Assembly: GCF_007833635.1 (NCBI RefSeq)
Contig: NZ_CP031125.1
Location: 1,178,001-1,242,000, forward strand
DNA: 64,000 nucleotides
Direction: 5' to 3'
DNA from: Candidatus Pelagibacter sp. FZCC0015
GTDB lineage: Bacteria > Pseudomonadota > Alphaproteobacteria > Pelagibacterales > Pelagibacteraceae
The translations under genes and the position numbers were made by a program. Shown here in pieces: positions 38,185 to 46,903 of this stretch (the first letter of the stretch is position 1; the number at the start of each line of letters is the position of its first letter). Below the pieces are notes generated by a model that was not told the DNA's origin, ran no database searches, and saw nothing but the letters and a program-made list of their open reading frames with translations.

Positions 38185-39168
38185 TTAATTTATTTTTTTA
38201 AGAATTTCTAAAATATTTTGAGCAAAATTTATTCCTGTAAATTTACTAATTTTTTTTTTTTTATTATTTAAGAAATTTTTTATTTCATCTAACAGAGGAT
38301 CATTCTCTGTAATCTTGGGGGAATAATTTTTTCCTTCATATATTTTTGCTTGTTTAGAAAAAAAAATATTTTTAAGTTTTTCTATTTTAGGATAGACAGC
38401 ATATTTATTATAAATTTTAATTTTTTCGTTAATATTCATTTCATCAAATAAAAGCATTTTTTTTGTTGTAATTATAATTATTCTTCTAATTTTGTCAGGA
38501 TTAAGCCAGCTATTATTTATATCTACATAGAAATTATCTAATTTAAAACTAATATTTGAAATATCTGCTACAGTATTATTTAAAATTTTATAACTATTAT
38601 GATTAATTAATTTTAATTTTTTTTTAAATAAATAATTTAAAATAGATAGGTCATGTGCTGAAAGATCAAATGAGACGTCTACATCATTTCTTATAGGTCC
38701 AAGGTTTTGCCTTTGAAATTTGATATATAACAATTTTCCGTTATTTTTATTTTTAATAAACTTTTTAATATAATGAATATGATTATTAAAAAGATATATA
38801 TAACCAAAAGTTATATTTTTAACTTTATTAGGAAATATTTTTCTAATCTTTTTTATTTCATTTACATTTTTAAAACCTGGTTTTTCTATGAAAATTTTTT
38901 TATCATTTTTTAAAGCAGTTTTAATTAAATTAAAATTTTTTGATGGGGGAGTTGCAAATATAAAAAATAAGTTTTTTTTATCTTTAATTAAATCATCATA
39001 ATTTTTTTCGATGATTATGTTTTCTGGAAACCTTTTTCTGATTATATTGGATTTTTTTATGTTATTATCGTAGACGATAAATTTTTTTTTTAATTTTACT
39101 AAATTTTTTGCAATATTAGTTCCCCAATAACCTGCTCCGATTAGAACTATATTGAAGTTATTATCCAT
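38185..39168 (-). CDS. Gfo/Idh/MocA-family oxidoreductase
   Basis: NAD(P)-dependent sugar oxidoreductase family, 327 residues. The N-terminal Rossmann motif is VLIGAGYWGTNIAKNL (residues about 8-23). The FIEKPGF element near 95 carries the conserved E-K-P triad. A C-terminal alpha/beta domain follows. In islands like this such enzymes oxidise or reduce nucleotide-sugar intermediates, often together with DegT-type aminotransferases, one of which is encoded divergently next door. The exact substrate cannot be read from sequence. Confidence 0.82.
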   Translation of the reverse strand: MDNNFNIVLIGAGYWGTNIAKNLVKLKKKFIVYDNNIKKSNIIRKRFPENIIIEKNYDDLIKDKKNLFFIFATPPSKNFNLIKTALKNDKKIFIEKPGFKNVNEIKKIRKIFPNKVKNITFGYIYLFNNHIHYIKKFIKNKNNGKLLYIKFQRQNLGPIRNDVDVSFDLSAHDLSILNYLFKKKLKLINHNSYKILNNTVADISNISFKLDNFYVDINNSWLNPDKIRRIIIITTKKMLLFDEMNINEKIKIYNKYAVYPKIEKLKNIFFSKQAKIYEGKNYSPKITENDPLLDEIKNFLNNKKKKISKFTGINFAQNILEILKKIN

Positions 39169-39254
39169 TTTTAATATCTATACTTTATTATGATGTTGTA
39201 AATAAATAAAACCTATTGTAACTAATCATATCTTAAGCTTAATGTTTGTTAATA

Positions 39255-40352
39255 ATGATTAAATTTTTAGATATATATAATCAAGATAAGAAATTGCACA
39301 GAACTATATTAACTAAAATAGACAAACTATTTAAAAAAGGAGACTTTATATTAGGAAATGAGGTCAATCTCTTTGAAAAAAATTTTAGTAAATTTTGTGG
39401 ATCAAAATATGCAATTGGATGCGCAAATGGTACAGACGCATTAACTTTGGCACTATTATCTTTAAATCTTCCTAAAAACTCAGAAGTAATTATTCCAGCC
39501 ATGACTTATTGTTCTACAGCTTTTTCTGTAATTAATGCAAATCTAAAGCCTGTATTAGTAGATACAGAATATTTAAAATCTACAATTTCAATTTCTGAAC
39601 TAAAAAAAAAAATTACAAAAAAAACAAAGGTCATTTTGCCAGTTCACTTATATGGTTCAGTAGCAAACCTAAGTGAAATTAAGAGAATAATTAAAATGAA
39701 AAAAATTTATTTAATTGATGATTGTGCTCAAGCACATGGAGCTAAAGAGGAAATAAGTAAAAATAATATTAAAAGTGTGGGTTCAATTGCTGACATATCT
39801 TGCTTTAGCTTATATCCTGGTAAAAATTTGGGCGCATATGGTGACGCAGGCATTATAACCACCAACAATAAGTTTTTTTATAAAAGAATAAGAAAATTAA
39901 GAAATTTAGGATCTGAAAAAAAATTTATACATGAACTAGTTGGATTAAATAGTCGTTTAGATACTATTCAAGCTATTATTTTAAATTCAAAATTAAAAAA
40001 TTTATCTAAATATAATTTACAAAGACAAAAAATTGCAAAATATTATAACCAAAATATAAACAACTATAAAATTAAAAAAATTAAATATTCTAAATACAGT
40101 GTATATCATCAATATATAATCTTAGTTAAAGATAGAAGTAAATTAATTAAACTTTTTAAAGAGAAGAAAATAACATTTGGTTTTCATTACCCATATGCAA
40201 TAAATCAATTAAAGGTTTTTAAAAATGATTTTAAAAATAGAAAATATAAAAATGCTGAAATTTTAGCAAAAGAATCAATTAGTATACCTATAGATCCCAA
40301 CCTTTCATTTAAACAGATTAAATTTATAACTAAAACTTTAAATGAATTTTAA
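39255..40352 (+). CDS. DegT/DnrJ/EryC1/StrS-family sugar aminotransferase
   Basis: PLP enzyme making amino sugars from keto nucleotide sugars. ATG at 39255 (MIKFLDIYNQDKK) is preferred over the in-frame TTG at 39246, giving 365 residues. Visible family marks are FLDIY at the N-terminus, CANGTDALTLAL near residue 57, VIIPAMTYCSTAFSVINA near 80, and the PLP lysine K190 in YPGKNLGAYGDAG. Likely works with the neighbouring oxidoreductase and with the dTDP-sugar genes downstream, but product identity is inference. Confidence 0.87.
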   Translation: MIKFLDIYNQDKKLHRTILTKIDKLFKKGDFILGNEVNLFEKNFSKFCGSKYAIGCANGTDALTLALLSLNLPKNSEVIIPAMTYCSTAFSVINANLKPVLVDTEYLKSTISISELKKKITKKTKVILPVHLYGSVANLSEIKRIIKMKKIYLIDDCAQAHGAKEEISKNNIKSVGSIADISCFSLYPGKNLGAYGDAGIITTNNKFFYKRIRKLRNLGSEKKFIHELVGLNSRLDTIQAIILNSKLKNLSKYNLQRQKIAKYYNQNINNYKIKKIKYSKYSVYHQYIILVKDRSKLIKLFKEKKITFGFHYPYAINQLKVFKNDFKNRKYKNAEILAKESISIPIDPNLSFKQIKFITKTLNEF

Positions 40353-40384
40353 TAAATTATTTAATTTAATTGCATTTATAATAA

Positions 40385-41248
40385 ATGTTGAAAAAATCTA
40401 GTATTATAATTCCTACAGTTAAAAACTGCGGTTATTTAAAAATTTGCATTAAATCAATACTCCAAAATTCCTTCTATGAGCACGAAATAATTGTGCATAT
40501 AAATGGTGTAGATGTAGATACTGAAAATTATTTAATTGATAAAAAAATCATCTATACAAAATCAAACTCAAACATTGGTTTGTGTAGTGGTGTTAATTTA
40601 GCAGCTAAAGAATCAACAACTGATTATATAATATATTCTCATGATGATATGTATTATTTACCTGATTGGGATTATCATTTGTTTAATGAAGTAAACAAAA
40701 CCCCTAATTCAAATTTTTATTTATCATGTACTAATATTAGTCACTATCCAAAAAACAAAGGTGTAATTAATCATATTCATTTCGATGCTGGTTCGAGATT
40801 AGAAGATTTTAACGAAGAACTTTTATTATCAAATTTTCATAAATTAGATTTTTATGACATGCAAGGTAGTCATTGGGCACCTCATTTAATTCATAAAAAA
40901 ATGTGGGATAAAATCGGAGGTTTCAGTGAAGAATTTAATCCTGGTTTCGGTTCAGATCCAGATTTAAATATGAAATTATGGAGTCAAGGTGTAAGAATTT
41001 TTAAATCAGTAAATAAATCCAGAGTCTATCATTTTGGATCTTTAACAACTAGAAAAAATAAGAATATTAAACCAAATGATGGAAGAAAAACCTTTTTATT
41101 AAAATGGAAAATAACAATTGATTACTTTGTGAAATATTATTTGAAAAGAGGGGATAAATTTACTACTCCACTTAAAGATCACAAAATAGGTATAAAAAAT
41201 ATGTTACCTTTTCTTATTAGCAAATTAAAATATTATATAAAAAAATAA
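40385..41248 (+). CDS. Family 2 glycosyltransferase
   Basis: GT-A type glycosyltransferase of 287 residues. It begins SSIIIPTVKNCGYLKICIKS, has a DDMYY metal-binding site (SHDDMYYLPDWD near residue 87), and a later GGFSEEFNPGFGSDPDLNMKLW region near 180 typical of GT2 proteins. The C-terminus is basic with no clear membrane anchor. It is followed directly (0 nt) by the fucosyltransferase-like gene. Confidence 0.83.
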   Translation: MLKKSSIIIPTVKNCGYLKICIKSILQNSFYEHEIIVHINGVDVDTENYLIDKKIIYTKSNSNIGLCSGVNLAAKESTTDYIIYSHDDMYYLPDWDYHLFNEVNKTPNSNFYLSCTNISHYPKNKGVINHIHFDAGSRLEDFNEELLLSNFHKLDFYDMQGSHWAPHLIHKKMWDKIGGFSEEFNPGFGSDPDLNMKLWSQGVRIFKSVNKSRVYHFGSLTTRKNKNIKPNDGRKTFLLKWKITIDYFVKYYLKRGDKFTTPLKDHKIGIKNMLPFLISKLKYYIKK

Positions 41249-42163
41249 ATGAAAAATCGTTTGATAGTAAGAATTGCTGAAGGTCTTGGTAATCAAATGT
41301 TTATGTATGCTAATGCTTTTAGTGTTGCTCAAAAAATTAACTATGAATTATACTTTGATGAAAAAAGTGCATATTTTAAGAAAAAAGATATACGAAACTT
41401 TGCACTCAACCATTTTAATATTTCTGCGAATACATTAGACGATAAATATAAATTTAATAATCAAATTAAAAATCTTAAAAGAAAATTTTTAATAAATTTT
41501 GATTTTTTCAAAAAGAAAAAAAAATTTATAATTGAAAATAAATTTGAAAATAAAAAAACAAAGTATGATACCATTGATACAAGAAATCTATCAAATTTAG
41601 TATATCTAGAAGGTCATTATGAGTCTGAGAAATATTTTATTTCTAATAGAGATTCTTTATTGAAAGAATTTGAAATTAAAAATAAAGATAAATTAATAAA
41701 TAATAAATATTTTGATATAATTACTAAAAATAAAGATAGAATTATTTCTATATGTGTAAGAACCAATAGGTACTCTGAGAGAATTAATAATTCGAATGAT
41801 TTAATATCTAAAAAAAAATCTGATGCTTTTACACGAGATAGTATTGAGTACATTTATAGAGCTATAAAACAATTTCCCATCAATATTGAAAAACCTTTGT
41901 ATTTATTGTGGAGTAATGACTTTTCAAATCTTAATCAATATTTTCAAAAAGATAATTTTATTTTTGTTCAAAATAATCAGGATAAAATTATAAATGATTT
42001 TTTTTTATTAACACATTGCAAATATTTTATAGTAGGACCAACTTCTTTTCATTGGTGGGGCGCATGGTTGGCTCAAGATACCAATAAAATATGCATAAAA
42101 CCAAAAAATATGAACCCTTCTAAAAATATTGATTTTTGGCCAAATAATTGGATTGCTTTATGA
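41249..42163 (+). CDS. GT11 alpha-1,2-fucosyltransferase-like protein
   Basis: The 304-residue protein opens with IAEGLGNQMFMYANAFSVAQK, the hallmark N-terminus of GT11 transferases, and has a C-terminal GPTSFHWWGAWLA near residue 272. The canonical HxRRxD motif is replaced by ICVRTNRYSE near residue 168, keeping only the first Arg. This is a divergent subfamily whose donor may not be GDP-fucose. No GDP-fucose synthesis genes are visible in the window. Confidence 0.78.
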   Translation: MKNRLIVRIAEGLGNQMFMYANAFSVAQKINYELYFDEKSAYFKKKDIRNFALNHFNISANTLDDKYKFNNQIKNLKRKFLINFDFFKKKKKFIIENKFENKKTKYDTIDTRNLSNLVYLEGHYESEKYFISNRDSLLKEFEIKNKDKLINNKYFDIITKNKDRIISICVRTNRYSERINNSNDLISKKKSDAFTRDSIEYIYRAIKQFPINIEKPLYLLWSNDFSNLNQYFQKDNFIFVQNNQDKIINDFFLLTHCKYFIVGPTSFHWWGAWLAQDTNKICIKPKNMNPSKNIDFWPNNWIAL

Positions 42164-42193
42164 TAAAATTCTCTAAAGTTTTCTAGGATTAGC

Positions 42194-42219
42194 TAAATAT
42201 AAATTTATTTAATTTTTTT
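42194..42219 (+). terminator. Weak terminator-like hairpin after the GT11 gene
   Basis: TAAATA and TATTTA (6 bp) flank a 6-base loop, followed by A and a run of eight T. It is all A/U, so weak. It lies between convergent genes and overlaps the end of the rhamnose reductase gene. Confidence 0.3.
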
Positions 42220-42918
42220 TAGTATCTTTTTAAGTGACGATAAATTCATTGTTTGATTAAGTGGAATTTTTTTTTTTTTTGTTGCTTTAACTTTTTTTAC
42301 TTTAGAATTAAACTTTTTTGCAAAATCATATATAGATTGACTTTTTCCACCTATATTTAGTATTCCATTCTCATTTATAATATAAGGTAAAATTTTGACT
42401 AATTCTTCATGAAACATAAAGTTACTTTTTACATTAACATACGCTTTTTTATGGACAAACGGTTTCTCTGTCATAGTAATTCTTAATATTAATGATTTAT
42501 TATACATCGATACAGAGCACTCACCTCCTAATTTCGATAATGCATAATTATTCATTGGTTTAACAGGGTCATCTTCTGAATAGTTTCCTTTTTTTCCTTC
42601 GTAAACATAACCTGTTGAAAAATAGATAATTTTAATATTAAATTTCTCACACATCTTAACAATATTGGCAGTTCCAATAATATTTAGATCAATACTTTTT
42701 TTAATATTGTTATAATGAGTTATCATTGGTCTAGATAAACCAGCTGTATGAAGCACTATTTTAGGCTTATATTTCAATAAATTTTTTTTAATAGATTTAA
42801 TATCTAAAATATTTAATTCACGTCTGTTTAGGAATTTTAAATTTAATTTTGTATTTTTCTCTTTTAATATTTTTGCAAACCTACCATTGCCACCCGTTAC
42901 GATAATTAAATCCCTCAT
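42205..42918 (-). CDS. RmlD-like NAD-dependent sugar reductase/epimerase (SDR)
   Basis: Short-chain dehydrogenase-fold protein, 237 residues, shorter than typical RmlD (about 290). Rossmann motif VTGGNGRFAKIL at the N-terminus; catalytic YxxxK in YALSKLGGE near residue 124; STGYVYEGKKGNYSEDDPVKP just before it is typical of dTDP-4-dehydrorhamnose reductases. It is the last gene of the overlapping rfbB-rfbA-rfbC cluster, which favours the reductase role giving dTDP-L-rhamnose. The short C-terminus leaves room for another 4-keto sugar substrate. Confidence 0.78.
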   Translation of the reverse strand: MRDLIIVTGGNGRFAKILKEKNTKLNLKFLNRRELNILDIKSIKKNLLKYKPKIVLHTAGLSRPMITHYNNIKKSIDLNIIGTANIVKMCEKFNIKIIYFSTGYVYEGKKGNYSEDDPVKPMNNYALSKLGGECSVSMYNKSLILRITMTEKPFVHKKAYVNVKSNFMFHEELVKILPYIINENGILNIGGKSQSIYDFAKKFNSKVKKVKATKKKKIPLNQTMNLSSLKKILKKIK

Positions 42919-43442
42919 AATGATTTTATAAAATTTATATAAGTGAGGTTTGACTTGTCTTTAATAGATACAATAGGCTTTTTTATGGGCCAATTAATAT
43001 TAAGAGTTTTATCATTATAAATTATCCCTCTTTCACTAACCTTGTTTCTATAATTTGTACAGCTATAAACCACATAATTATGTTTTTCTAATGCACAAAA
43101 ACCATGAGCAAATCCCGGTGGGACATAAATTGATTTAGAATTTTTTTCACTTAGAATTATTGTAAATTTTTTACCAAATGTTTTTGATTTTTTTCTAAGA
43201 TCTATAACAACATCAAAAATTTTGCCTTTTACTACAGTAACAAACTTTCCTTGTGCCTTTTTTTTTTGCAAATGTAATCCTCTGATCACGTTTTTTTTTG
43301 AGTAAGACATAACTTTAAATGGAAATTTTTTTTTAATTAACTTTTCTTTTAGAATTTCTTTAAAATATCCTCTTTTATCTTTATAGGTTTTACTTTGTAA
43401 TATAAAAAGATCTTTGATTTTAGTTTTATATTTTTTAATCAT
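42915..43442 (-). CDS. rfbC: dTDP-4-dehydrorhamnose 3,5-epimerase
   Basis: Cupin-fold epimerase, third step to dTDP-L-rhamnose. The 175-residue protein has IRGLHLQ near residue 53 (catalytic His), GKIFDVVIDLRKKSKTFGK near 74, and YVPPGFAHGFCAL near 105. Overlaps of 4 nt with both neighbours indicate an operon. All key elements are present and the length is normal. Confidence 0.92.
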   Translation of the reverse strand: MIKKYKTKIKDLFILQSKTYKDKRGYFKEILKEKLIKKKFPFKVMSYSKKNVIRGLHLQKKKAQGKFVTVVKGKIFDVVIDLRKKSKTFGKKFTIILSEKNSKSIYVPPGFAHGFCALEKHNYVVYSCTNYRNKVSERGIIYNDKTLNINWPIKKPIVSIKDKSNLTYINFIKSL

Positions 43443-44305
43443 ATAAAATTTTTTAAATAAGTAGAGTACTCACAGTTACCATAAAATTTTATTGATTCTT
43501 TAATATTTGTTTTTGAAATCCAATTGTAGTTAAAGGCAATTTCCTCCAAACATGCAATTTTAATTCCTTGTCTTTTTTCAATCGTAGAAACAAAAGATGA
43601 TGTATTATAGAAATCTTCAATTGAACCAGCATCTAACCAGACTGCGCCTCGTCCTAATTCTTCATAATTTAATTTGTTATTCTTTTTATACGCTTTTAAC
43701 AAGTCAGTAATCTCAAATTCGCCTCTATTAGATTTCTTTAATTTTTCAGAGTATTTGATTACTTTATTATCAAAAAAATATAATCCAGTAATAGCTTTGT
43801 CGCTTACAAATTTTTTAGGTTTTTCAATAATAGATTCAATTTTTTTATCTTTATGTAATTTTGCAATTCCGTAAAGATAAGGCCTGTTAACCTTATGCAG
43901 TATAACTTTAGCTCCTTTTTTTAATCTTGATGATCTTTCCAATAATGAAGTCAGGCTTTGACCGTAAAAAAAATTATCTCCTAATATTAATGCCACATTG
44001 TCTTTTTTAATAAATTTTTTACCTATTATAAATGCCTCAGGTAATCCATTTGGTTTTTCTTGTTCTTCATATGTAATATTTATACCCAGGTTTTTACCAT
44101 CAGGTAAAATTTTTTTATATTGATTCAGTTCACCTTTATTCACAATAATCAGAATATTTTTAATTTTAGCTAACATTAATATTGATAGAGGGTAAAAAAT
44201 AAGTGGTTTATCATGTATAGGTAAAAGTTGTTTGTTTACTGCTTTTGTTAAAGGACTCATTCTACTTCCTGTACCGCCAGCTAAAATTATACCTTTTTTA
44301 ACCAT
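43439..44305 (-). CDS. rfbA: Glucose-1-phosphate thymidylyltransferase
   Basis: First step of the dTDP-sugar pathway: glucose-1-phosphate plus dTTP gives dTDP-glucose. The 288-residue protein has GIILAGGTGSRMSPLT at the N-terminus and LLPIHDKPLIFYPL near residue 27. It also has LGDNFFYGQ near 107 and EKPKKF near 160. Normal length. It overlaps rfbB by 8 nt. Confidence 0.93.
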   Translation of the reverse strand: MVKKGIILAGGTGSRMSPLTKAVNKQLLPIHDKPLIFYPLSILMLAKIKNILIIVNKGELNQYKKILPDGKNLGINITYEEQEKPNGLPEAFIIGKKFIKKDNVALILGDNFFYGQSLTSLLERSSRLKKGAKVILHKVNRPYLYGIAKLHKDKKIESIIEKPKKFVSDKAITGLYFFDNKVIKYSEKLKKSNRGEFEITDLLKAYKKNNKLNYEELGRGAVWLDAGSIEDFYNTSSFVSTIEKRQGIKIACLEEIAFNYNWISKTNIKESIKFYGNCEYSTYLKNFI

Positions 44306-45323
44306 TTTTTCCTAAACGTTGAGTTATATCTTTTTTTTTTAAATTTTTATAATAATCTAGATTGTTAATATACCATTTTATAGTTTTTTTTATTCCGCTA
44401 CTAAAATTAGTTCTTTTATTCCATTTTATTTTTTTGTTAATTTTTTTGCTGTTTAGGGCATATCTTTTATCATGACCAGGACGATCAATTATAAATTTTA
44501 TTTTTGATTTACTTTTTATTTTGAGTTTATTTTTTAAATCAAAAAGTTTCTTGCATACATTTAGATTATTTAAGTCTTCACCTGATCCGATATTATAAAA
44601 TTCACCTAACTTACCATATTTTAATATTTTAATTAACGCATTACAGTGATCGTTTACAAATATCCATTCTCTTTTATTTTTACCATCACCATAAATAGGT
44701 AAATCTAAATTATTTAATATATTATAGATTAATTTAGGAATTAATTTTTCCGGATGTTGTTTAGGACCATAATTATTAGAGCAATTGGTTATAATTATTG
44801 GCAGTTTATATGTTCTAAAATAACTATAAACTAAATGATCTGAAGATGCTTTTGATGCAGCATAAGGTGATGATGGTTTATACGCATCATTCTCCTTAGA
44901 CCTACCTTTGAGCACATCCCCATAAACTTCATCTGTAGATATATGTATGAGTTTAAATTTTTTATTTTTTTTTACATAATATTTAACAGCTTCAAGTAAA
45001 TTAAAAACTCCTAATATATTACTTTTTATAAACGAGTAGGGCCCATCTATAGATCTATCAACATGAGTTTCTGCAGCTAAATTAAAAATTGCTGTTGGTT
45101 TTTCATTTTCTAAAATTTTAATTATTTTTTTTCTATTATTTATGTCTGTTTGATAAAATTTATAATATTTACTTTTTGAAAATTCTTTAACATTATAAAA
45201 ATTAGAAGAATAAGATACTTTATCAATATTAATTACTTCAAATTTTTTTTTTATAAGTAAATCAATTAGATTGCTCCCAATAAAACCTAGTCCACCAGTA
45301 ACAATAATTTTTTGTCTTTTCAT
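44298..45323 (-). CDS. rfbB: dTDP-glucose 4,6-dehydratase
   Basis: Second step of the pathway, forming dTDP-4-keto-6-deoxyglucose. The 341-residue SDR protein has VTGGLGFIGSNLIDLL at the N-terminus, STDEVYGD near residue 129, and the catalytic YAASK at 154-158. It leads the minus-strand rfbB-A-C-D-like operon. The product also feeds amino-sugar branches, so the DegT aminotransferase nearby could draw on the same intermediate. Confidence 0.93.
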   Translation of the reverse strand: MKRQKIIVTGGLGFIGSNLIDLLIKKKFEVINIDKVSYSSNFYNVKEFSKSKYYKFYQTDINNRKKIIKILENEKPTAIFNLAAETHVDRSIDGPYSFIKSNILGVFNLLEAVKYYVKKNKKFKLIHISTDEVYGDVLKGRSKENDAYKPSSPYAASKASSDHLVYSYFRTYKLPIIITNCSNNYGPKQHPEKLIPKLIYNILNNLDLPIYGDGKNKREWIFVNDHCNALIKILKYGKLGEFYNIGSGEDLNNLNVCKKLFDLKNKLKIKSKSKIKFIIDRPGHDKRYALNSKKINKKIKWNKRTNFSSGIKKTIKWYINNLDYYKNLKKKDITQRLGKNG

Positions 45324-45374
45324 ATTAATGACTAATACTATTTTTTTATTTAAATCCTAGTATGTAACTTATAT

Positions 45375-46328
45375 TTAAATTTTAATTTTATTTAGAGCAT
45401 TATTTTTAAATAAATTTGCTTCTTTAATATATCTCCTAACCATTTGTGTTGATTTATGACCTGTCATTGCCATTATACTTCTTTCATCAGCTCCGTATTC
45501 AGCTGCAACAGTAGCAAAACCTGACCTTAAACTATGGCCGGCGAAATTTCTATTTTCAATACCTGCTAAATTCAAATATTCTTTCATTAATAAAACTACT
45601 GATTGGTCAGTTAATCTTTTATCTGTTAGTGACAAACCTTTCGAAAATCTTCTAAAAATAGGCCCAGTTTTAATTTTTGAAATTTCTAACCATTTTTGCA
45701 AGTTTTTAACAGGACAGTAAATTTCATTATTGAAGTAGGGTAGTCCTTTAATCATTCCTTCACCAAATTGATCAGTTTTTGATCTTTTAATAGTAATTTT
45801 AAGACCCTCAGGAACAAATTCTAAATCCTCATGATCGATTGAAATAAGTTCAGTTCTTCTAAAACCACCTCCAAAACCAATTAAAATTATTGATTTGTCT
45901 CTTAATTTCTTTATTTCTTCTATTTTTTGTTCATTTATTACATTAATTATTAATTTTAAATGATTGATTAAAATAGGTTTTTTACCTTTTTGCATACTGC
46001 CTTTGACTCTCCTTATGCCCATTAAATTTTCAACAATGATTGGATGTTTTGTATCTAAATAATAGCCTTTAAGCTTATGAACCATACTAATTGCTACCAA
46101 TCTTCTTCTTAAAGTGCTTATTTTTGAATTTTTAGATAGATGAGTAATGTATAAAGAAACAATTTTTGGCTCAGACGGTAAAGATTTAAAACCGTGTTTA
46201 GCACAAAAAGCGCTAAAATCTTTAAAATCTGATTTATAAGCTCTCAATGTGTTATTTGCTTTTGAGCTCTTAAGGTTATTTAATGTCGCCTCATGCAGCG
46301 ATTTTAGATCTGTAGTTAGTTCATTCAT
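45375..46328 (-). CDS. Tyrosine-type site-specific recombinase/integrase
   Basis: The 317-residue recombinase has an N-terminal SAM-like core-binding domain (NTLRAYKSDFKDFSAFC near residue 26). Its catalytic domain has the full set of residues: Arg in GFGGGFRRTELISID, Lys in IKRSKTDQ, HSLRSGFAT (HxxR), GHKSTQ, and nucleophile Tyr300 in RRYI. It is not an obvious XerC/XerD, which are usually slightly shorter. It ends the polysaccharide island and may mediate cassette exchange there. No attachment site was recognised. Confidence 0.87.
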   Translation of the reverse strand: MNELTTDLKSLHEATLNNLKSSKANNTLRAYKSDFKDFSAFCAKHGFKSLPSEPKIVSLYITHLSKNSKISTLRRRLVAISMVHKLKGYYLDTKHPIIVENLMGIRRVKGSMQKGKKPILINHLKLIINVINEQKIEEIKKLRDKSIILIGFGGGFRRTELISIDHEDLEFVPEGLKITIKRSKTDQFGEGMIKGLPYFNNEIYCPVKNLQKWLEISKIKTGPIFRRFSKGLSLTDKRLTDQSVVLLMKEYLNLAGIENRNFAGHSLRSGFATVAAEYGADERSIMAMTGHKSTQMVRRYIKEANLFKNNALNKIKI

Positions 46329-46412
46329 ATAATTACTATTGATAACAATTAATTATCGTTAGTAATATATCAGGTATTTTATAATGTCAAATAAAATAAT
46401 TTATTAATTTAA

Positions 46413-46634
46413 ATGACAATTAATGACATTGTGAGAACAAGAAGTATGAAATATTATTTAAAGATGGGCATAGATGGAGTAATTGAACCGATATATTTCT
46501 TAATAACTTCTTTTGGTTTTGCAATATTAAGCTTTATTAACTATAGAAAATCTGGAAAAACACTTGAAACTATTTATCTTTCAATTTTAACTGTTTTCTT
46601 TATAGTCTGCTTCATTATTTTAAATTTTTATTGA
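46413..46634 (+). CDS. Small membrane protein of unknown function
   Basis: 73 residues with two hydrophobic segments (about 25-43 and 54-72). The N-terminus MTINDIVRTRSMKYYLKMG is polar, and a start at the second Met (46446) is also possible. I recognise no family. Its TGA stop overlaps the MGMT start (TGATG), which supports translation and coupling. It is divergent from the integrase across 84 nt of AT-rich sequence. Confidence 0.6.
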   Translation: MTINDIVRTRSMKYYLKMGIDGVIEPIYFLITSFGFAILSFINYRKSGKTLETIYLSILTVFFIVCFIILNFY

Positions 46635-46903
46635 TGAAAGGTACTAAATTTCAATTAAAAGTCTGGAATTACCTTAAAACTATACCAAAAGGCACTGTTA
46701 AAACCTATAAACAGGTAGCAATAGCTATAAAAAGACCTAAATCTGCGCGTGCTGTAGCTAATGCATGTGGAAAAAACCCTTATGCTCCTAAAATACCATG
46801 TCATAGAGTAATTCGGTCCGATGGAGGCCTTGGTGGGTACTCAGGGAGAGGTGGAATTAAGACTAAACTGCGTTTATTGAGGTCTGAAAAAGTTGATATT
46901 TAG
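46634..46903 (+). CDS. Minimal MGMT-family DNA repair protein
   Basis: Catalytic domain of methylated-DNA-protein cysteine methyltransferase, removing O6-alkyl groups from guanine. From ATG 46634 it has 89 residues. Family marks are FQLKVWNYLKTIPKGTVKTY at the start, ARAVANA near residue 38, the acceptor Cys56 in PCHRVIRSDG, and GGYSGRGG near 66. The N-terminal domain of Ada/Ogt proteins is absent, as in other minimal forms. Since the Cys is present it is not a dead alkyltransferase-like protein by that criterion. Confidence 0.85.
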   Translation: MKGTKFQLKVWNYLKTIPKGTVKTYKQVAIAIKRPKSARAVANACGKNPYAPKIPCHRVIRSDGGLGGYSGRGGIKTKLRLLRSEKVDI

